Under the pieces are notes generated by a model. That model saw only the letters and a program-made list of their open reading frames with translations. It had not been told where the DNA came from and ran no database searches. A program made the translations under genes and the position numbers. This document shows positions 10,760 through 21,626 of a stretch of 64,000 nt of DNA, piece after piece. The DNA is from Chara braunii (taxonomy: Eukaryota; Streptophyta; Charophyceae; Charales; Characeae), in the NCBI GenBank assembly GCA_003427395.1, contig BFEA01000585.1, positions 758,329 through 822,328 of the forward strand, written 5' to 3'. Within the stretch, counting starts at the first letter, position 1. Every line of letters starts with the position of its first letter.

Positions 10760-11333
10760 CCCAGTCAAACTCAAACAATGCTGCCTTTCTCCCACCCTTC
10801 CCCCAGATGCAACCCCACAATCTGCTTTCAGTCAAACAATGAAAACTGAAACTGACATTGTGCATACAATCCTTTACTTAGTCTGGTTTTGTCCTGAAAG
10901 CCAAACGTAAAGTCAAAGTAAAGGGGCATGCAGTACATTCAGTCAAAATGCAACAAAGAATACAGATAAGGGTTGTGACTGGGTTTATAGAAGGAGAGCA
11001 ATGGTTACCTTTCAGTTCCCTGCCTCCAGAACTCCTCCCGAGTTCCGGCAAAGCTCCCGCAATCAGTGGGTTGACTCCCCACAAAGTCTTGCTGCGGTCC
11101 TATGGGTTGCAATCCCGCCTGCCGCCTTCCTCTCAGAACAGGACTAGACTTAGAGTAAGAAAGGCAGAAGGAGGGGTCTCAGACTCTCGAGATACAGGAG
11201 TGGGACTGACTCAACTCCCAGGAAAGGGCCTTGATACCTTCAATTGCCTGAGGGCCCCGCAATGGTAGCCAAAATACGCAACAACTTGTTCAAACTGAAG
11301 TTAAGCCGTTGAAAACAGTCCCTTCCTGACGAA
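10760..11333. other. No recognisable gene; probable continuation of family C LTR-like sequence
   Basis: Short open frames exist (for example 10948-11268 on the plus strand) but show no domain or conserved motif, and I do not regard them as genes. The sequence runs without a break from the hairpin family. Confidence 0.35.
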
Positions 11334-11825
11334 CCTCCAAGTCACAGCGTTGACCCCTTTCAACGTGCTCAATCTCTCCGCCGCTCGTGACTTAGAGTAG
11401 ATTGGCCATAGCTTCAACACGTGGGTTGTGAGTCAAAGTACAGTCCTCCCCCTTTCCGTAGTGAAGCAAAGCGCAGCCTAACTAGCCGTATAACTGCCGG
11501 AGTCTGCGTGGATACGGCCTATGTAGTCCTTACCAGTCCTCGACGAGCACCCTACTTAACGCCGGGCTCATACCACTTCCCTCCAAGTCACAGCGTTGAC
11601 CCCTTTCAACGTGCTCAATCTCTCCGCCGCTCGTGACTTAGAGTAGATTGGCCATAGCTTCAACACNTGGGTTGTGAGTCAAAGTACAGTCCTCCCCCTT
11701 TCCGTAGTGAAGCAAAGCGCAGCCTAACTAGCCGTATAACTGCCGGAGTCTGCGTGGATACGGCCTATGTAGTCCTTACCAGTCCTCGACGAGCACCCTA
11801 CTTAACGTCGGGCTCATACCACTTC
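11334..11825. repeat. 246-bp direct duplication containing a single N (likely uncollapsed contig overlap)
   Basis: 11334-11579 and 11580-11825 are nearly identical; I noticed one substitution, CGCCGGG to CGTCGGG near the end. The second copy holds the only ambiguous base (11667, where copy 1 has G). An N inside a near-perfect duplicate suggests two overlapping contig ends placed in tandem. A genuine tandem repeat cannot be excluded. Confidence 0.75.
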
Positions 11826-13734
11826 AATCGGCAGGATGAACAACACACCAGCCAATAGATGGTCTTCGCCCCACGGCTGATCTCCTCGCCCTTTTGACTG
11901 ATTGAATGGCCAGCGTGCCAACTAAACGTTAAAATCTGCCACCCTGCAGTTAGCCTGTAGTCACTCTGTCTGATATGGTGCGCAGCTCTCCGCCCAGCAG
12001 ATAAACCTCCAACCCATCGTAGCGGATCGACCCAATATGATATGTCCTGATGTGCAGTATGCCAGGACCTGCCAACAGTTAAGTCTCCCACTTCGCAGCC
12101 TGACTATTCCTCCAAGTAGCGACGCCATCCCCCTGGCCAACTTTCTGTTTATACAGTCGAGAAAGCCTTGTTCGAATAGACCCCACCCCTGCACTATATT
12201 TGACGCGTGGGCAAACTGAGCAGAATCAACAACCTTTGCAGTTATTGCAACTACCCGCAGCGACACGACACCGTAGTAAAGCATTGCGCAATGTTCCAAT
12301 AAGTAACGATTGCGGAAGCATATTGCAAAACAGTGCCGCTTTAAAGAAGCGCAGCAGCAAGACTCAGCAGGCAGAGGTAACCCCCAGAAAACAAATGACT
12401 GCGTCCGAATCACTAAGGTCCGCTCGACGGTAACGTGGTGGGCTCTTGATTGAGAGTCGTTCCATCAGCTGAACAATCAATACTCCAGCAACTTCCCAGA
12501 CACACGGCACACCGTGAGCGCACAACGAGGTGCACAACAGCTCTGGCTCGGAAGAAAACGCCTTCCTCCATATAACAACAAAAATCGAATGGCTTGTCAG
12601 CAGCGCAACGATGGCCCAGCGAGTCAGCGACTAGAAACAACAACCTATGACAGTCTTTAGTCGCCCGTAGCCCCATGCGGAAAAGAAAGCAGCCCTCCCA
12701 AATCAGAGGCAGATGACTGCCGCTAAGTGCTTTCCATTGGAGGCTTGAATCAACCATACTGCAGCTAACAACCTGTGGACACGAGTTCTGAAAACACTGT
12801 CTCCGAGCAACAACTTGCTGAAGTAGAGACGTCCGCAAAGTCGCCTAGAAGTTGCTCTGTCGTACCTGCACAGTGGTCAGACCTTCAAACTTGCGTAATC
12901 GCCCCAGTCAGGTAAGCACATGCCCGTTGCATCCGTGCTGCCTGAAGGACAACGCGTCCGCCAATAGGTAAGCCGTGGCCAATCGGATAAGTCTTCAGCC
13001 CCGCAGCTCATCTCGAACTACCCCAATCGTTCGGATAAACAAACACTAAATGAATCTCTCACCACAATGCGGGTAGGTTCACTCTCTCCCTTCCTTTTCA
13101 AAGTTTCTCCTCTCTCACGCAGCGTCCACACACCACATTACCAAACCAGCACAGCGGAGTTGGAATCTGACTCTATCATCAGATTCACCACAGTCTATTA
13201 CTCCCAATTCGACACTCTCCTTTCCCGGTCCCACTAAAGGAAGTCCGACGAACCGAACTAATCTCTAATCCGCCATTCCCACTTTCCTCGATAGTTTAGC
13301 ACCCTTACTTCTTCTACTAAGTCTTCCTATGCTAATTTATCACTAAAACTAACCTCGGATTTGAGGTCGCCCAACCCCAAAACGTTGAAATGGCCTTTTT
13401 GCTTCCTCGATTTCGTTCACAATCGACTTCGGTATGTCTTCTCCCTCTCTCTTCGTTCGCCTTTCCTCCATAGCTTGGCGCAACCCATTTCTCTTCTACC
13501 CCCTTATCTACTAATCTAACTCAAAAACTAAATTCATATCCTAACTCGCCATCCCTCAAAACCCCCAAAACGTCCTTCTACTCGCTTAAAGTGGAGAAGC
13601 ACTGCGAGTGCTCCCTTTTCCTTGCTGCGCCCCGGCTCACCACTGAGCCATCTCTGTTTCTTCTTCCGTTGAATGTACTCGACGTGAAATCGTGCCTGGG
13701 TCCAATCCTCCCTCTCTTCTCTTTCCTCGTTGTG
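11826..13734. other. No supported gene; C-rich non-coding sequence
   Basis: Scattered short frames on both strands (such as 12413-12838 and 11961-12413 on the minus strand) lack recognisable domains. The sequence becomes pyrimidine-rich after 13050. It may belong to the LTR of family C, but I cannot place the LTR's outer end. Confidence 0.35.
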
Positions 13735-13955
13735 TCCAGCCTCCAGCTCGCTCCACCCGACCTCTCTCTCCTTGGCCCGACAACAACAGATGAAGCGGCC
13801 TGCTCGCTGTGTTCAGCCTCCGGTCCGCTCCGCCCGACCTCTCTCTCCTTGGCCCGACAACACCAGATGAAGCGGCCTGCCGCTGTGTTCACCCTCCGGT
13901 CCGCTCCGCCCGACCTCTGTCTCCTTGGCCCGACCACACGAGACTAAGCGGCCTG
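13735..13955. repeat. Minisatellite of three units of about 70 bp
   Basis: Three successive units share CGCTCC(A/G)CCCGACCTCT, CTCCTTGGCCCGAC and GAAGCGGCCTGC-type blocks. Open frames over this segment on both strands are a by-product of the repeat. Confidence 0.75.
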
Positions 13956-15204
13956 CCCTGACTGTTCCAACACCAGAGGAGAACTCCTAAGGGAGCTAGC
14001 TACTAGATTTGTTCGAGTAGTCTGTAGCTCCTTCACCCCGTTGGTCCCTGCCTGCGTGCCAGCCCGGGCGGCACAAGCGCATGTGTGGCTGATACAGAGA
14101 GCAGAGCACGGCCACGACAGTCGAAATCCGCTGAGAAGTACATTACCTACTCACTTGCCTAATCAATCAGTCCCAACGAAAGATGCTGCCGCGCCCGCCT
14201 ATGCTCGGCCTTCTCGCCTCCGCCCCCTCAATGAACAAGAGGACGCGGGCCCGTTGCTAAGCCAGGGGCGCGGGCCTATGAGGGCCGGGTCTCGGTGCAG
14301 CTCTTGGTGGTAGCAACAAGTATTCAACTGATAACTTTGCCGGCCAACGTGGCCTTCCGCTGGGACAGATTGCGCCGCGCAGCCAGCACTGCGGCAGCCG
14401 TTACTGGTGCGTTTTGGCCCCGCCCAGGCATTGTTCACCACCTTGCAGGCCCTGGCGAGCATACTCACACTCAAAGCCTCTCTCTGCAGATCGAGGCCGG
14501 CGGACAGTATACCCGCAGCGACCCTCTAGTGTCCCTGCCACAAACACCTCCGAACAAATCGTGGTCGGCGGACGGTGCACCCACGACAATCCCCCGCCAC
14601 CCGACATGTTGACCTCTCCGTCCTTGTCCCCATGCAGTCAGGAGTCTATTAACGCCTTGGTCACGCTAGAGTTCCGATGGGCGTGCTCAAGGTCTTTGAC
14701 TGAGGTTTTGGCCACCGTCCCCGGCGTCGGCCTTAGAACCGATTACCGAGGTTAAAAAAAACGTAGAAAAATAATAAAAGCAGATAAATAAGTAAATGAT
14801 AGAAATAAGAATGAACGTCGCGTGTTCCGCTGGTTTGCGACGCCGCGCACACCCAGGCTGCGCATGGTTGCGCCTCGCCGTCAATACCTCGCATGTGCCG
14901 CTCACCCAAGCTTCCTTTCGCGCGCGCCGTCAGACGAGCGAGGCTGCACTGGTGTATCTTGCAGAAAACACGCCAAATACCCTTGTAAGGGTATTTGGCA
15001 CAACAATGTGGCCTTGCGCCATGTCAGCAGAGGCTGGCGCTGAAGTAGGAAGGCACCAACGTACAACAACAGTCTCGCGTCATCGTCCACAATGACAGCG
15101 TCAAGCCAGCGTCCTGCCAGCGTCAAGCCAGCGTCCAGCTAGCGTGAATGCATCATAGCAAGATTGAAATTGGACTCCCTACATGCAGGGTCTTATGTAG
15201 CGTT
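13956..15204. other. No supported gene; includes one strong hairpin at 14972-14999
   Basis: The only strong structure is a 13-bp perfect inverted repeat GCCAAATACCCTT / AAGGGTATTTGGC with a 2-base loop. Its core CAAATACCCT/AGGGTATTTG recurs at 47284-47307. Around 15085-15150 the short unit CAGCGTC.AGC is repeated several times. Small frames here show no domain. Confidence 0.5.
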
Positions 15205-15880
15205 TCACAGCCGAGGGCCTGGATTGTGTACAGTTGCAGACTTCCACTTGGTCCGAATACTGTCTTGGTACCTGCATACAAACAAGCATGTGTGTTTGAC
15301 CGATGGCCTGGGCTGGGTCCATACTGACTTTGACTCTTGGGTCTCGGGCAGTTGACCGAAGTTAACAGTCGGACGCTCAGGTCCTGGAGCTACTCCGGAG
15401 GGGTCTTTTGCCCCTTCGTACCTCATGGCCTGAGACAGAGGTCGCGGCCTGGCAAGGCCCTTAGACATTCCACGAGGCATACGGAGCCGGTTACTGCATA
15501 AGGTTCTTCTCCTCTTTATCTGCACATGCTGCCAGGCTATGAAGGCTTCCCTTTCAGCTTTTGTGTCTGCTGTTAGCTCAGTATGAAACCCGAACTTCTC
15601 CAGCCAATCCTCATCGTCCACTCCTTGAATCTCAGTACACCAGCTCGGTTGGTTTCTGCGACTTCACCCCCTATTTCTCCCTCAGGCAAAACTTGTCCCT
15701 CTTCCTCTTCTTCTTCTTCGTCTAGCTCCTTCTGCAAGTCTTCTTCGTTCTTCCTCATCTCCTCCTCCATTTTCGTTTTTTCTTCCTCTATTCGCTCTCT
15801 CTCTTCTAGTTTTTCTTTCACTTCCTCCTCCTTCCTCCCCGTCCTCTCCTCCTTTTCTTTTTTCCTTTCGGCCAGCTTTC
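15205..15880 (-). pseudogene. Acidic coiled-coil gag-like reading frame, frameshifted
   Basis: The upstream frame (15821-15573) is a charged helix (EERERIEEEKTKMEEEM ... ELDEEEEEEEG) ending near RFKEW. The next frame (15621-15205) continues with DDEDWLEKFGFHTELTADTK and AEREAFIAWQHVQIKRRR. Their overlap and composition suggest one original protein broken by a frameshift. A decayed primer site on the same strand lies upstream at 16730-16744, so a gag-type protein of an LTR element is plausible. No catalytic domain or zinc knuckle is seen, and a host protein remains possible. Confidence 0.4.
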
Positions 15881-16729
15881 TATCAATTTATGCCTGCTGG
15901 TCAGTTGTATATGGCTGTGTGGTCCCACCAGACCTCAAGGTTACGCTCATACCGCACGCCCGGTGGAAGCCCAGAGGAAACAGGAAGCGGAGGACTGGAC
16001 CCCATAGCACGGACAGGGTCAAAAATGTGAACATTGGGTGGTCGTCCATCGTGATCAAAAGGACAGGTAAGTAACCTCCCCCTCACCACGTAGACCTAGC
16101 CGCAAAACTTGTCCTCTAGATTGGAGACTAACCTGCCTGAGTTCTTCCCCCCCCACAGTGTCAGTACAGCTACCCTGTCAGGCTGGTGGGCAACCAGCAA
16201 TTTAAGGTCAACCAGCAAGGACCTGAGGAATTCTTTAAGTACGCAGACTGGACGTCGTGCCCATCGGGATTTGAAGGTTTGCTCTCAAGACTTATAGCTC
16301 CTCGCTGCGTGAGCTCCGGTTCGGTCGCATGCCGGTCAGTACTGGTCTTAGGGCTAGATGAGTTGTTGTACGAGCGCTCACCGCTCATGCCCATGCTTCC
16401 TACTTTCGGTTGAGTCATCCAGCTGCCGAGCTTCTATCCTAGACACGACCTACTTTATGCACATGTGTATGACCAGATGCTGACTTAAGACAAAATGAGA
16501 TATGCCACCAAGTGTTCAGTCCAGCAGCAGTAACACCAAGATGTGGGAAGGTACACATGACACTCATTCATGAAGCTCCAAGAATACGCTCCACACATGC
16601 TGGTACGTACTCAGCATCCCCCCCCCACTCTGCCCACTTCTTCGGCGGCTAACCCCACTGTCAAACTCCAAATCTCATCTCGCCGGCCTTAATCTTGCCA
16701 GCGATCACCACCAGCGGATGCAGCGAGTA
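15881..16729. other. Non-coding interval between the gag-like frame and the decayed primer site
   Basis: No recognisable gene. A consensus-like splice donor GACAGGTAAGTAA is at about 16063 on the plus strand. It would be the leader of an LTR element if the primer-site call at 16730 is right. Confidence 0.35.
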
Positions 16730-16744
16730 CCAGCTCCGATACTA
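16730..16744 (-). promoter_or_regulatory. Decayed tRNA primer binding site
   Basis: The minus strand reads TAGTATCGGAGCTGG, which resembles the TGGTATCGGAGC sites of elements A and I with one change in the first bases. It would place an LTR end to the right and an internal region, including the gag-like frame, to the left. Single weak motif. Confidence 0.4.
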
Positions 16745-16936
16745 ATTTTGCATTGAGCCAGAAATCCAGACTGGAGACCAGAGGTGCAAAGTCCAGATTA
16801 ACACAGCTTAGAAATTCCAACAAATTACCATATTAACAGTTTCTGAGTTCCAGTCACCAAGCGCTCAACAGTGTAGAGTTCAGCAACCCAAATCCAGCAT
16901 CCTCATCTAGGTAGGTGACGTCCTCTCTCCCTGTTC

Positions 16937-16938
<2 letters not shown>

Positions 16939-17025
<87 letters not shown>

Positions 17026-17026
17026 N
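16939..17026. repeat. (CT)n microsatellite ending in a one-base gap
   Basis: About 85 bp of uninterrupted CT dinucleotide ends in N at 17026, followed by CTCT and the start of the duplicated 1.2-kb contig. This is an assembly breakpoint within a simple repeat. Confidence 0.92.
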
Positions 17027-18236
17027 CTCTAGGCCTCACTAAGACCTCTATCCAATAGGTCTACAGATCGAACCCCTACCATCTACGGACCTACGACAGC
17101 CTACCAACTGTTGTGAATACACAGGTCGCGGGTTCAACTCTCCGGGTTGACACAGATACTGTACACGGGCAAGGTAAGAACTTGGGATCGAACCCTGGGA
17201 TCTGCATTCGCTACTGCTAACAGGTGAATACCGTTTCAGATTTACGAATTAAAAAAAATGAAAAATGAAAATTGGTTAAAACTAAAAAAAAAAAAAAAAA
17301 AAAGAAACGCAGGAAAGTTTTTTCCATTTTTGCATGACTGATATGGAGTCCTAAAAATTTTGCACAGGTAATTTCTTTCTTCTTCTTCGTCTTCTTCTTC
17401 TTCTTTGCTGTTTTTTCTTCTTCTTTGTTATGATCCTGGCCAATTTCGAGATACACATTCATCAGACATTACAATGCCGTCCAATTGCAGAAAGAAATGA
17501 ATGAATTTGAGAGGAGAGAGAAGGTTAGAAGAAGAAGAAAAAGAAGCAAGAAAGAAGAAGAAGATGATGTACACCAGCATAGACAAATGACAAAGCTCTT
17601 CTTCTTCGCCCAACTCTCTCTTCCTATCTCCTCCTCTCTTATTCACACAAGAAATAATAATACAATGTTGAATGGCTGAACCAGAATCAATGTCCGAATC
17701 CCTCTTCTATTGCTGGTATCACTTGAGGTCCACCATAGCCATGGCCGCCTCCCTTACTCTTCACTCTCATAGGCCAAGGGTATGGCGGATTACTTGGGCC
17801 TTGCCCTGCTGTGCAGAGGACAAATTCAAAGCAGATATGGCTGCTCTAGCTCAGGCCGCCATGCCTGACTCTGCCTCAAAGCTTCTTGGTGTAGCTCTCC
17901 CCAGCTGGGGTGTCCCTGCTGCAGCGCCCACCAAGGTGATGAAGATGGCTGCCACCATAGCCAGGTAAGTACCTCTGGCGCTCCTCCCCCTTCCTGTCGT
18001 TCTTCCTCCTCCAAGTCCTCGGTTCTTCCCCTGCAGCGCTGCTCCAAGCTAGCGCTGCTCCAGCCAGTGCTCCAATCAATGTGTCGCCAAACTTGCACAC
18101 CGACGATGAGGCTGGGCTCTTCGCCCGGCCTGGAGATATAGCGGCCTGCTTGCGTCTCGGGCAGTGACTTCCAGGCCGCTCGGCCTCCCAAGCAACCGGT
18201 ACCTCCTCCCTTTTGGAGGGAAACATCATTGCAGAC
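17027..18236. repeat. 1210-bp copy of 21228-22437, probably artefactual
   Basis: Position n here corresponds to n+4201 in the second copy with no difference noticed, including a long A tract and all short frames. It contains part of an element-B-type LTR (17027-17238), a spacer and the first 0.8 kb of the large LTR repeated at 21627 and 33525. It is bounded by a gap N on the left and a library-adapter junction on the right. It should not be read as a real duplication without read support. Confidence 0.9.
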
Positions 18237-18274
18237 CTGTCTCTTATACACATCTAGATGTGTATAAGAGACAG
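18237..18274. other. Nextera mate-pair junction adapter left in the assembly
   Basis: The 19-base transposase end CTGTCTCTTATACACATCT is followed immediately by its reverse complement. This is the circularisation junction of Nextera mate-pair libraries and is not expected in genomic DNA. Frames crossing it give peptides such as SYTHLDVYKRQ and MCIRDR, which are known as contaminants in protein databases. Sequence on either side need not be contiguous in the genome. Confidence 0.97.
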
Positions 18275-19667
18275 GGGTATTGGGGGCCGCTATGGGGGTG
18301 TTGGTGGTGTATTAGGGGTTGTGGACCCTTTTTTTTCTTTCTTTTCTTTTGCGGTGTCCGGTAGGTGCCGACCAGCTGACCTGTCAAGGGCCGCTGACCG
18401 TCGGGCTATGCAACACTGGTTAAAAACATAATTTTCACGCCTAAAAAATATCGAGAAAAAACATTTTTTCATGCCAACAACACACAATGTCCATGCCTGT
18501 AATAGACAATTTATATGCGTACTAATGACATGATAAAAAAAACTGTAAGGTGTACTTTGGCTATCTTAAAGACCTGAAATTAGGGAAAAAGTGTCGGGCT
18601 TGGATGTATATGTAATTGTCTCTCTGAGTCAATCACGCCTAATTTGGTGAGGATTCCTATTGACCAATTAGTTCCCTGGACTCCTTTGACACCAGGGCAG
18701 CGGCAGATGCAATCGCTCAGCGGACAGGGAATCCCTTCTCGGGTGAAGGTTACGAGTTCGACCTGGAAGATCAGTCAGGAAGGAAGCTGGTGTTGTCTGA
18801 TGGTGATCGCCGGTGAGAAGTTGTAGCTGTGCTATTCTTTTTGTACTTCGTTTCTTGAAATTCCATTGCATTTCGACTTTCTTTTAAGTGCTTAGCTTTT
18901 TTCTATTTTTCTTTCCCTTTTCCGACCCTTGCTTCTCTCTATTCTGCGGAGCTTGCTTTTCTTTTCCCCTTTTGCTTTCCCAATTCCCATTCATTCTTTT
19001 ATCACGGTTCCTAAGGCTGTCGTTGAAAACTGGTAAGCTGCCTCAGTCTGCCCCTCCCCCTACCTTACCATGCATTCTGTTCGCAGGTAGAAGAAGGCAT
19101 GCGGAGTCGAGCACAGTTCATGTCATTGTAAGCATGTTTGTGCATTTGAACTAGGGATGGCCAGCATAGGTCATGCATTTGGCTAGCCAGATGAAAACGT
19201 AAGCCACCTTTGGCTTTCCACCACCAGACAAAACACTGGCTTGGGCAAGGGCAAGGGCAAGAACCTCTGGCAAGGACAAGAACCTCTGTGTGTGTTGTCA
19301 TGTTCGCTGTACACAACTTCACAAAGTAAAGTATGACTCTGCGAAACTGTTTTGTTGGACTTTCACCAGATAATCAGGAGGTTGAACGCTGACAGGCTGC
19401 CCAGGATGCATTTGACTAATGGATAAGGGCTCACCACGTAGCTCAGAGTTAGCGATATCCCTGAGAAAAGTGGCCGACTTTACTCACACCAACCCTGCAA
19501 TCCTGGCAGACTGTCGGTCCAAACCCCTGACAAGACTAATACGACACAGCCATAAAACCCACTCTACACACCCACTCAGCCATGGATGCCCAATGGCACA
19601 ACTGCCAGTACTGTCCCGATCCTAGCCGCATCGATCCGCGTGAACGGAGAGCTGCGCAAGGCTGTTT

Positions 19668-19722
<55 letters not shown>

Positions 19723-20377
19723 ATGTACGTATTTGATGTCACGATGTGTTTCCCTGCACCATGCATTTCTCCGGTGAAAGCTCACCGGCGCACCTTGTGT
19801 CCTGGATTTGTGGTGCCGTGCAGGTATGGCATGTTTATTTAGTGGCAAGATCGGCATTTACTAAGGAACATGGATATTCTCAAGTTCTTACCCCAGGCAT
19901 CGCTCCTAAGATGATCCTGGCTAGCTCACCCAAGGGAGGAAGCAACTCACATTCCAGATTCAGCATATGTCAGATCTCATGCTTAATTGAATCACATAAT
20001 GACTTATGTCAGCCAATAAACCCTCGCAAACAGCCAGTCATCCGATGGAACCCAACTTCAAAAAAAACGGGGGAGCATTAACCACAAAGCAAGACAGAAG
20101 CAGAAAAGAACCGACAGAGCAGATCGAGCCCTCCAGCTCTGCCTCTTCACGCGCTGGTCTGGCGGTAAAGGAGAAACCAAACATGCGTATTTAACCGGAT
20201 TACATACGACAATCCTTCCTTCCGCATGGCTTTACGCATACGTGACTACCGCGGCCACGGGCAATTTGCCCACCGCGGCTGAAAAAGTAGGCCACGGCCG
20301 CGGCCAGGAGGTCCAGTTCGCGGCCCAATTTTTTGAATATTTGTTGGGGGGTAAAAAAATACGTGAAAAAGAAAGGG
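18275..20377. other. Mostly non-coding interval; one possible coding exon and a (GT)n tract
   Basis: A (GT)n run lies at 19669-19720 and pyrimidine-rich stretches at 18890-19020. The interval lies to the right of the adapter junction, so its linkage to sequence on the left is uncertain. No transposon protein is seen in it. Confidence 0.5.
18672..18812 (+). other. Possible protein-coding exon, unknown product
   Basis: After an AG acceptor-like site (CCAATTAG) a frame reads SLDSFDTRAAADAIAQRTG, then a Gly/acidic stretch including GYEFDLEDQSGRKLVLSDGD, and runs into GCCG|GTGAGA, a good splice donor. The composition looks like a soluble protein and unlike the surrounding repeats. Length is 141 bp. 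There is no recognised domain, and the adapter junction 400 bp upstream makes the context unreliable. Confidence 0.3.
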
Positions 20378-20404
20378 GTTGTAGGGTTTGCTAAACCCTA
20401 CAAC
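20378..20404. repeat. Perfect 12-bp hairpin with 3-base loop
   Basis: GTTGTAGGGTTT (20378-20389) pairs with AAACCCTACAAC (20393-20404) across GCT. It lies just outside the LTR that starts at about 20473. Confidence 0.9.
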
Positions 20405-20472
20405 GCCATAATTGTTTTTTTTTTTAATTTGACTTGATTTGCAATCAGACTCGCTTTCTTTTCCACTTCGCA

Positions 20473-21439
20473 TGCATGTAAACAGGTAGCACACCAAACT
20501 GGCGACCAGCGGCCACTCAAAGCTCAGAGATATGGTAATAAAAAACACAATTCAGATACAAGCTCGCTTCAGATGGCTGTGGCGCATCAGCGCTTGTACA
20601 ACTCTCTGTTCGTCACTAGCTCAACTCTGCTGTTCACACACACACAACTCAGGATCACCCTGGATATCCCACACGTGACACACTGTCTCACACACATGCA
20701 CACACTACATTCGTCTACCACCTATGGCGGCTATGGCCGCTCAGCCCTGCTGGCTATGGCCACTCAACCTCAACTCTGCCCACTTCGTCTTCGGGCGCTC
20801 TGCAGACCACCTCGCACAAGTCGCTCAAGCAGCGCTTCCGCATGGCTTACGCAGGAATGAATGAATGGCTGGGCGCTGCCTCTTGATTTATACTTCTGTA
20901 GCTCGTTGGTCTGCCCCTCTCCCATGCCCCTGGTGCACACAGTCCCACACGGTACTTGCTTGACTGGACTGACTGGGACCAGTACCACTGACTGCATGGG
21001 TTTGCACTGCCAACTCAATGCAGTCCCACTGCTGACGTACCGCAGTTGGGCTCACCACTTGCCCACTTGCCTCTGTCTAAACGTGAGCAATACTTCGAAA
21101 GGCCACCACTAGGGCCTTCCAGAAGGCTGGAGACTTGACCTTTCGAACACTGTAGCAGCTACGACCTTGACCTTTCAGGACTGTAGCAGCTACGACCTTG
21201 ACTTCTCAGGACACCTACAGCTACGACCTCTAGGCCTCACTAAGACCTCTATCCAATAGGTCTACAGATCGAACCCCTACCATCTACGGACCTACGACAG
21301 CCTACCAACTGTTGTGAATACACAGGTCGCGGGTTCAACTCTCCGGGTTGACACAGATACTGTACACGGGCAAGGTAAGAACTTGGGATCGAACCCTGGG
21401 ATCTGCATTCGCTACTGCTAACAGGTGAATACCGTTTCA
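20473..21439 (-). repeat. LTR of an element-B relative (solo or truncated)
   Basis: Read on the minus strand it starts TGAAACGGTATTCACC and stays collinear with the element B LTR (6725-7649). Shared segments are ...CGTGTACAGTAT..., GTTGAACCCGCGACCTG, GTCGTAGCTGCTACA (repeated), GTGGGACTGTGTGCACC, the TATA-like AGTATAAATCAAGAGGCA and GGCCATAGCC. No internal region follows on either side, so it is a solo or truncated LTR. No 5-bp target duplication is evident. Confidence 0.75.
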
Positions 21440-21626
21440 GATTTACGAATTAAAAAAAATGAAAAATGAAAATTGGTTAAAACTAAAAAAAAAAAAAAAA
21501 AAAAGAAACGCAGGAAAGTTTTTTCCATTTTTGCATGACTGATATGGAGTCCTAAAAATTTTGCACAGGTAATTTCTTTCTTCTTCTTCGTCTTCTTCTT
21601 CTTCTTTGCTGTTTTTTCTTCTTCTT
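21440..21626. other. AT-rich and CTT-rich spacer between two LTRs
   Basis: An A20 tract and CTT-rich sequence separate the element-B-type LTR from the next LTR copy. No gene. Confidence 0.6.

Noticed and set aside
16854-17039. Arg/Glu repeat protein over the (CT)n run
   Set aside because: Product of the microsatellite and crosses an N.
17672-17968. 98-residue frame MAEPESMSES... (also at 21873) as a host gene
   Set aside because: It lies within the large LTR, is broken in the third copy at 33.9 kb and has no domain.
17826-18364. Open frames of 125-141 residues (MYKRQ..., MCIRDR..., SYTHLDVYKRQ) around 18.2 kb
   Set aside because: They run across the mate-pair adapter junction and are artefacts.
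19669-19720. Cys/Val repeat protein over the (GT)n run
   Set aside because: Frame is open only because of the dinucleotide repeat.
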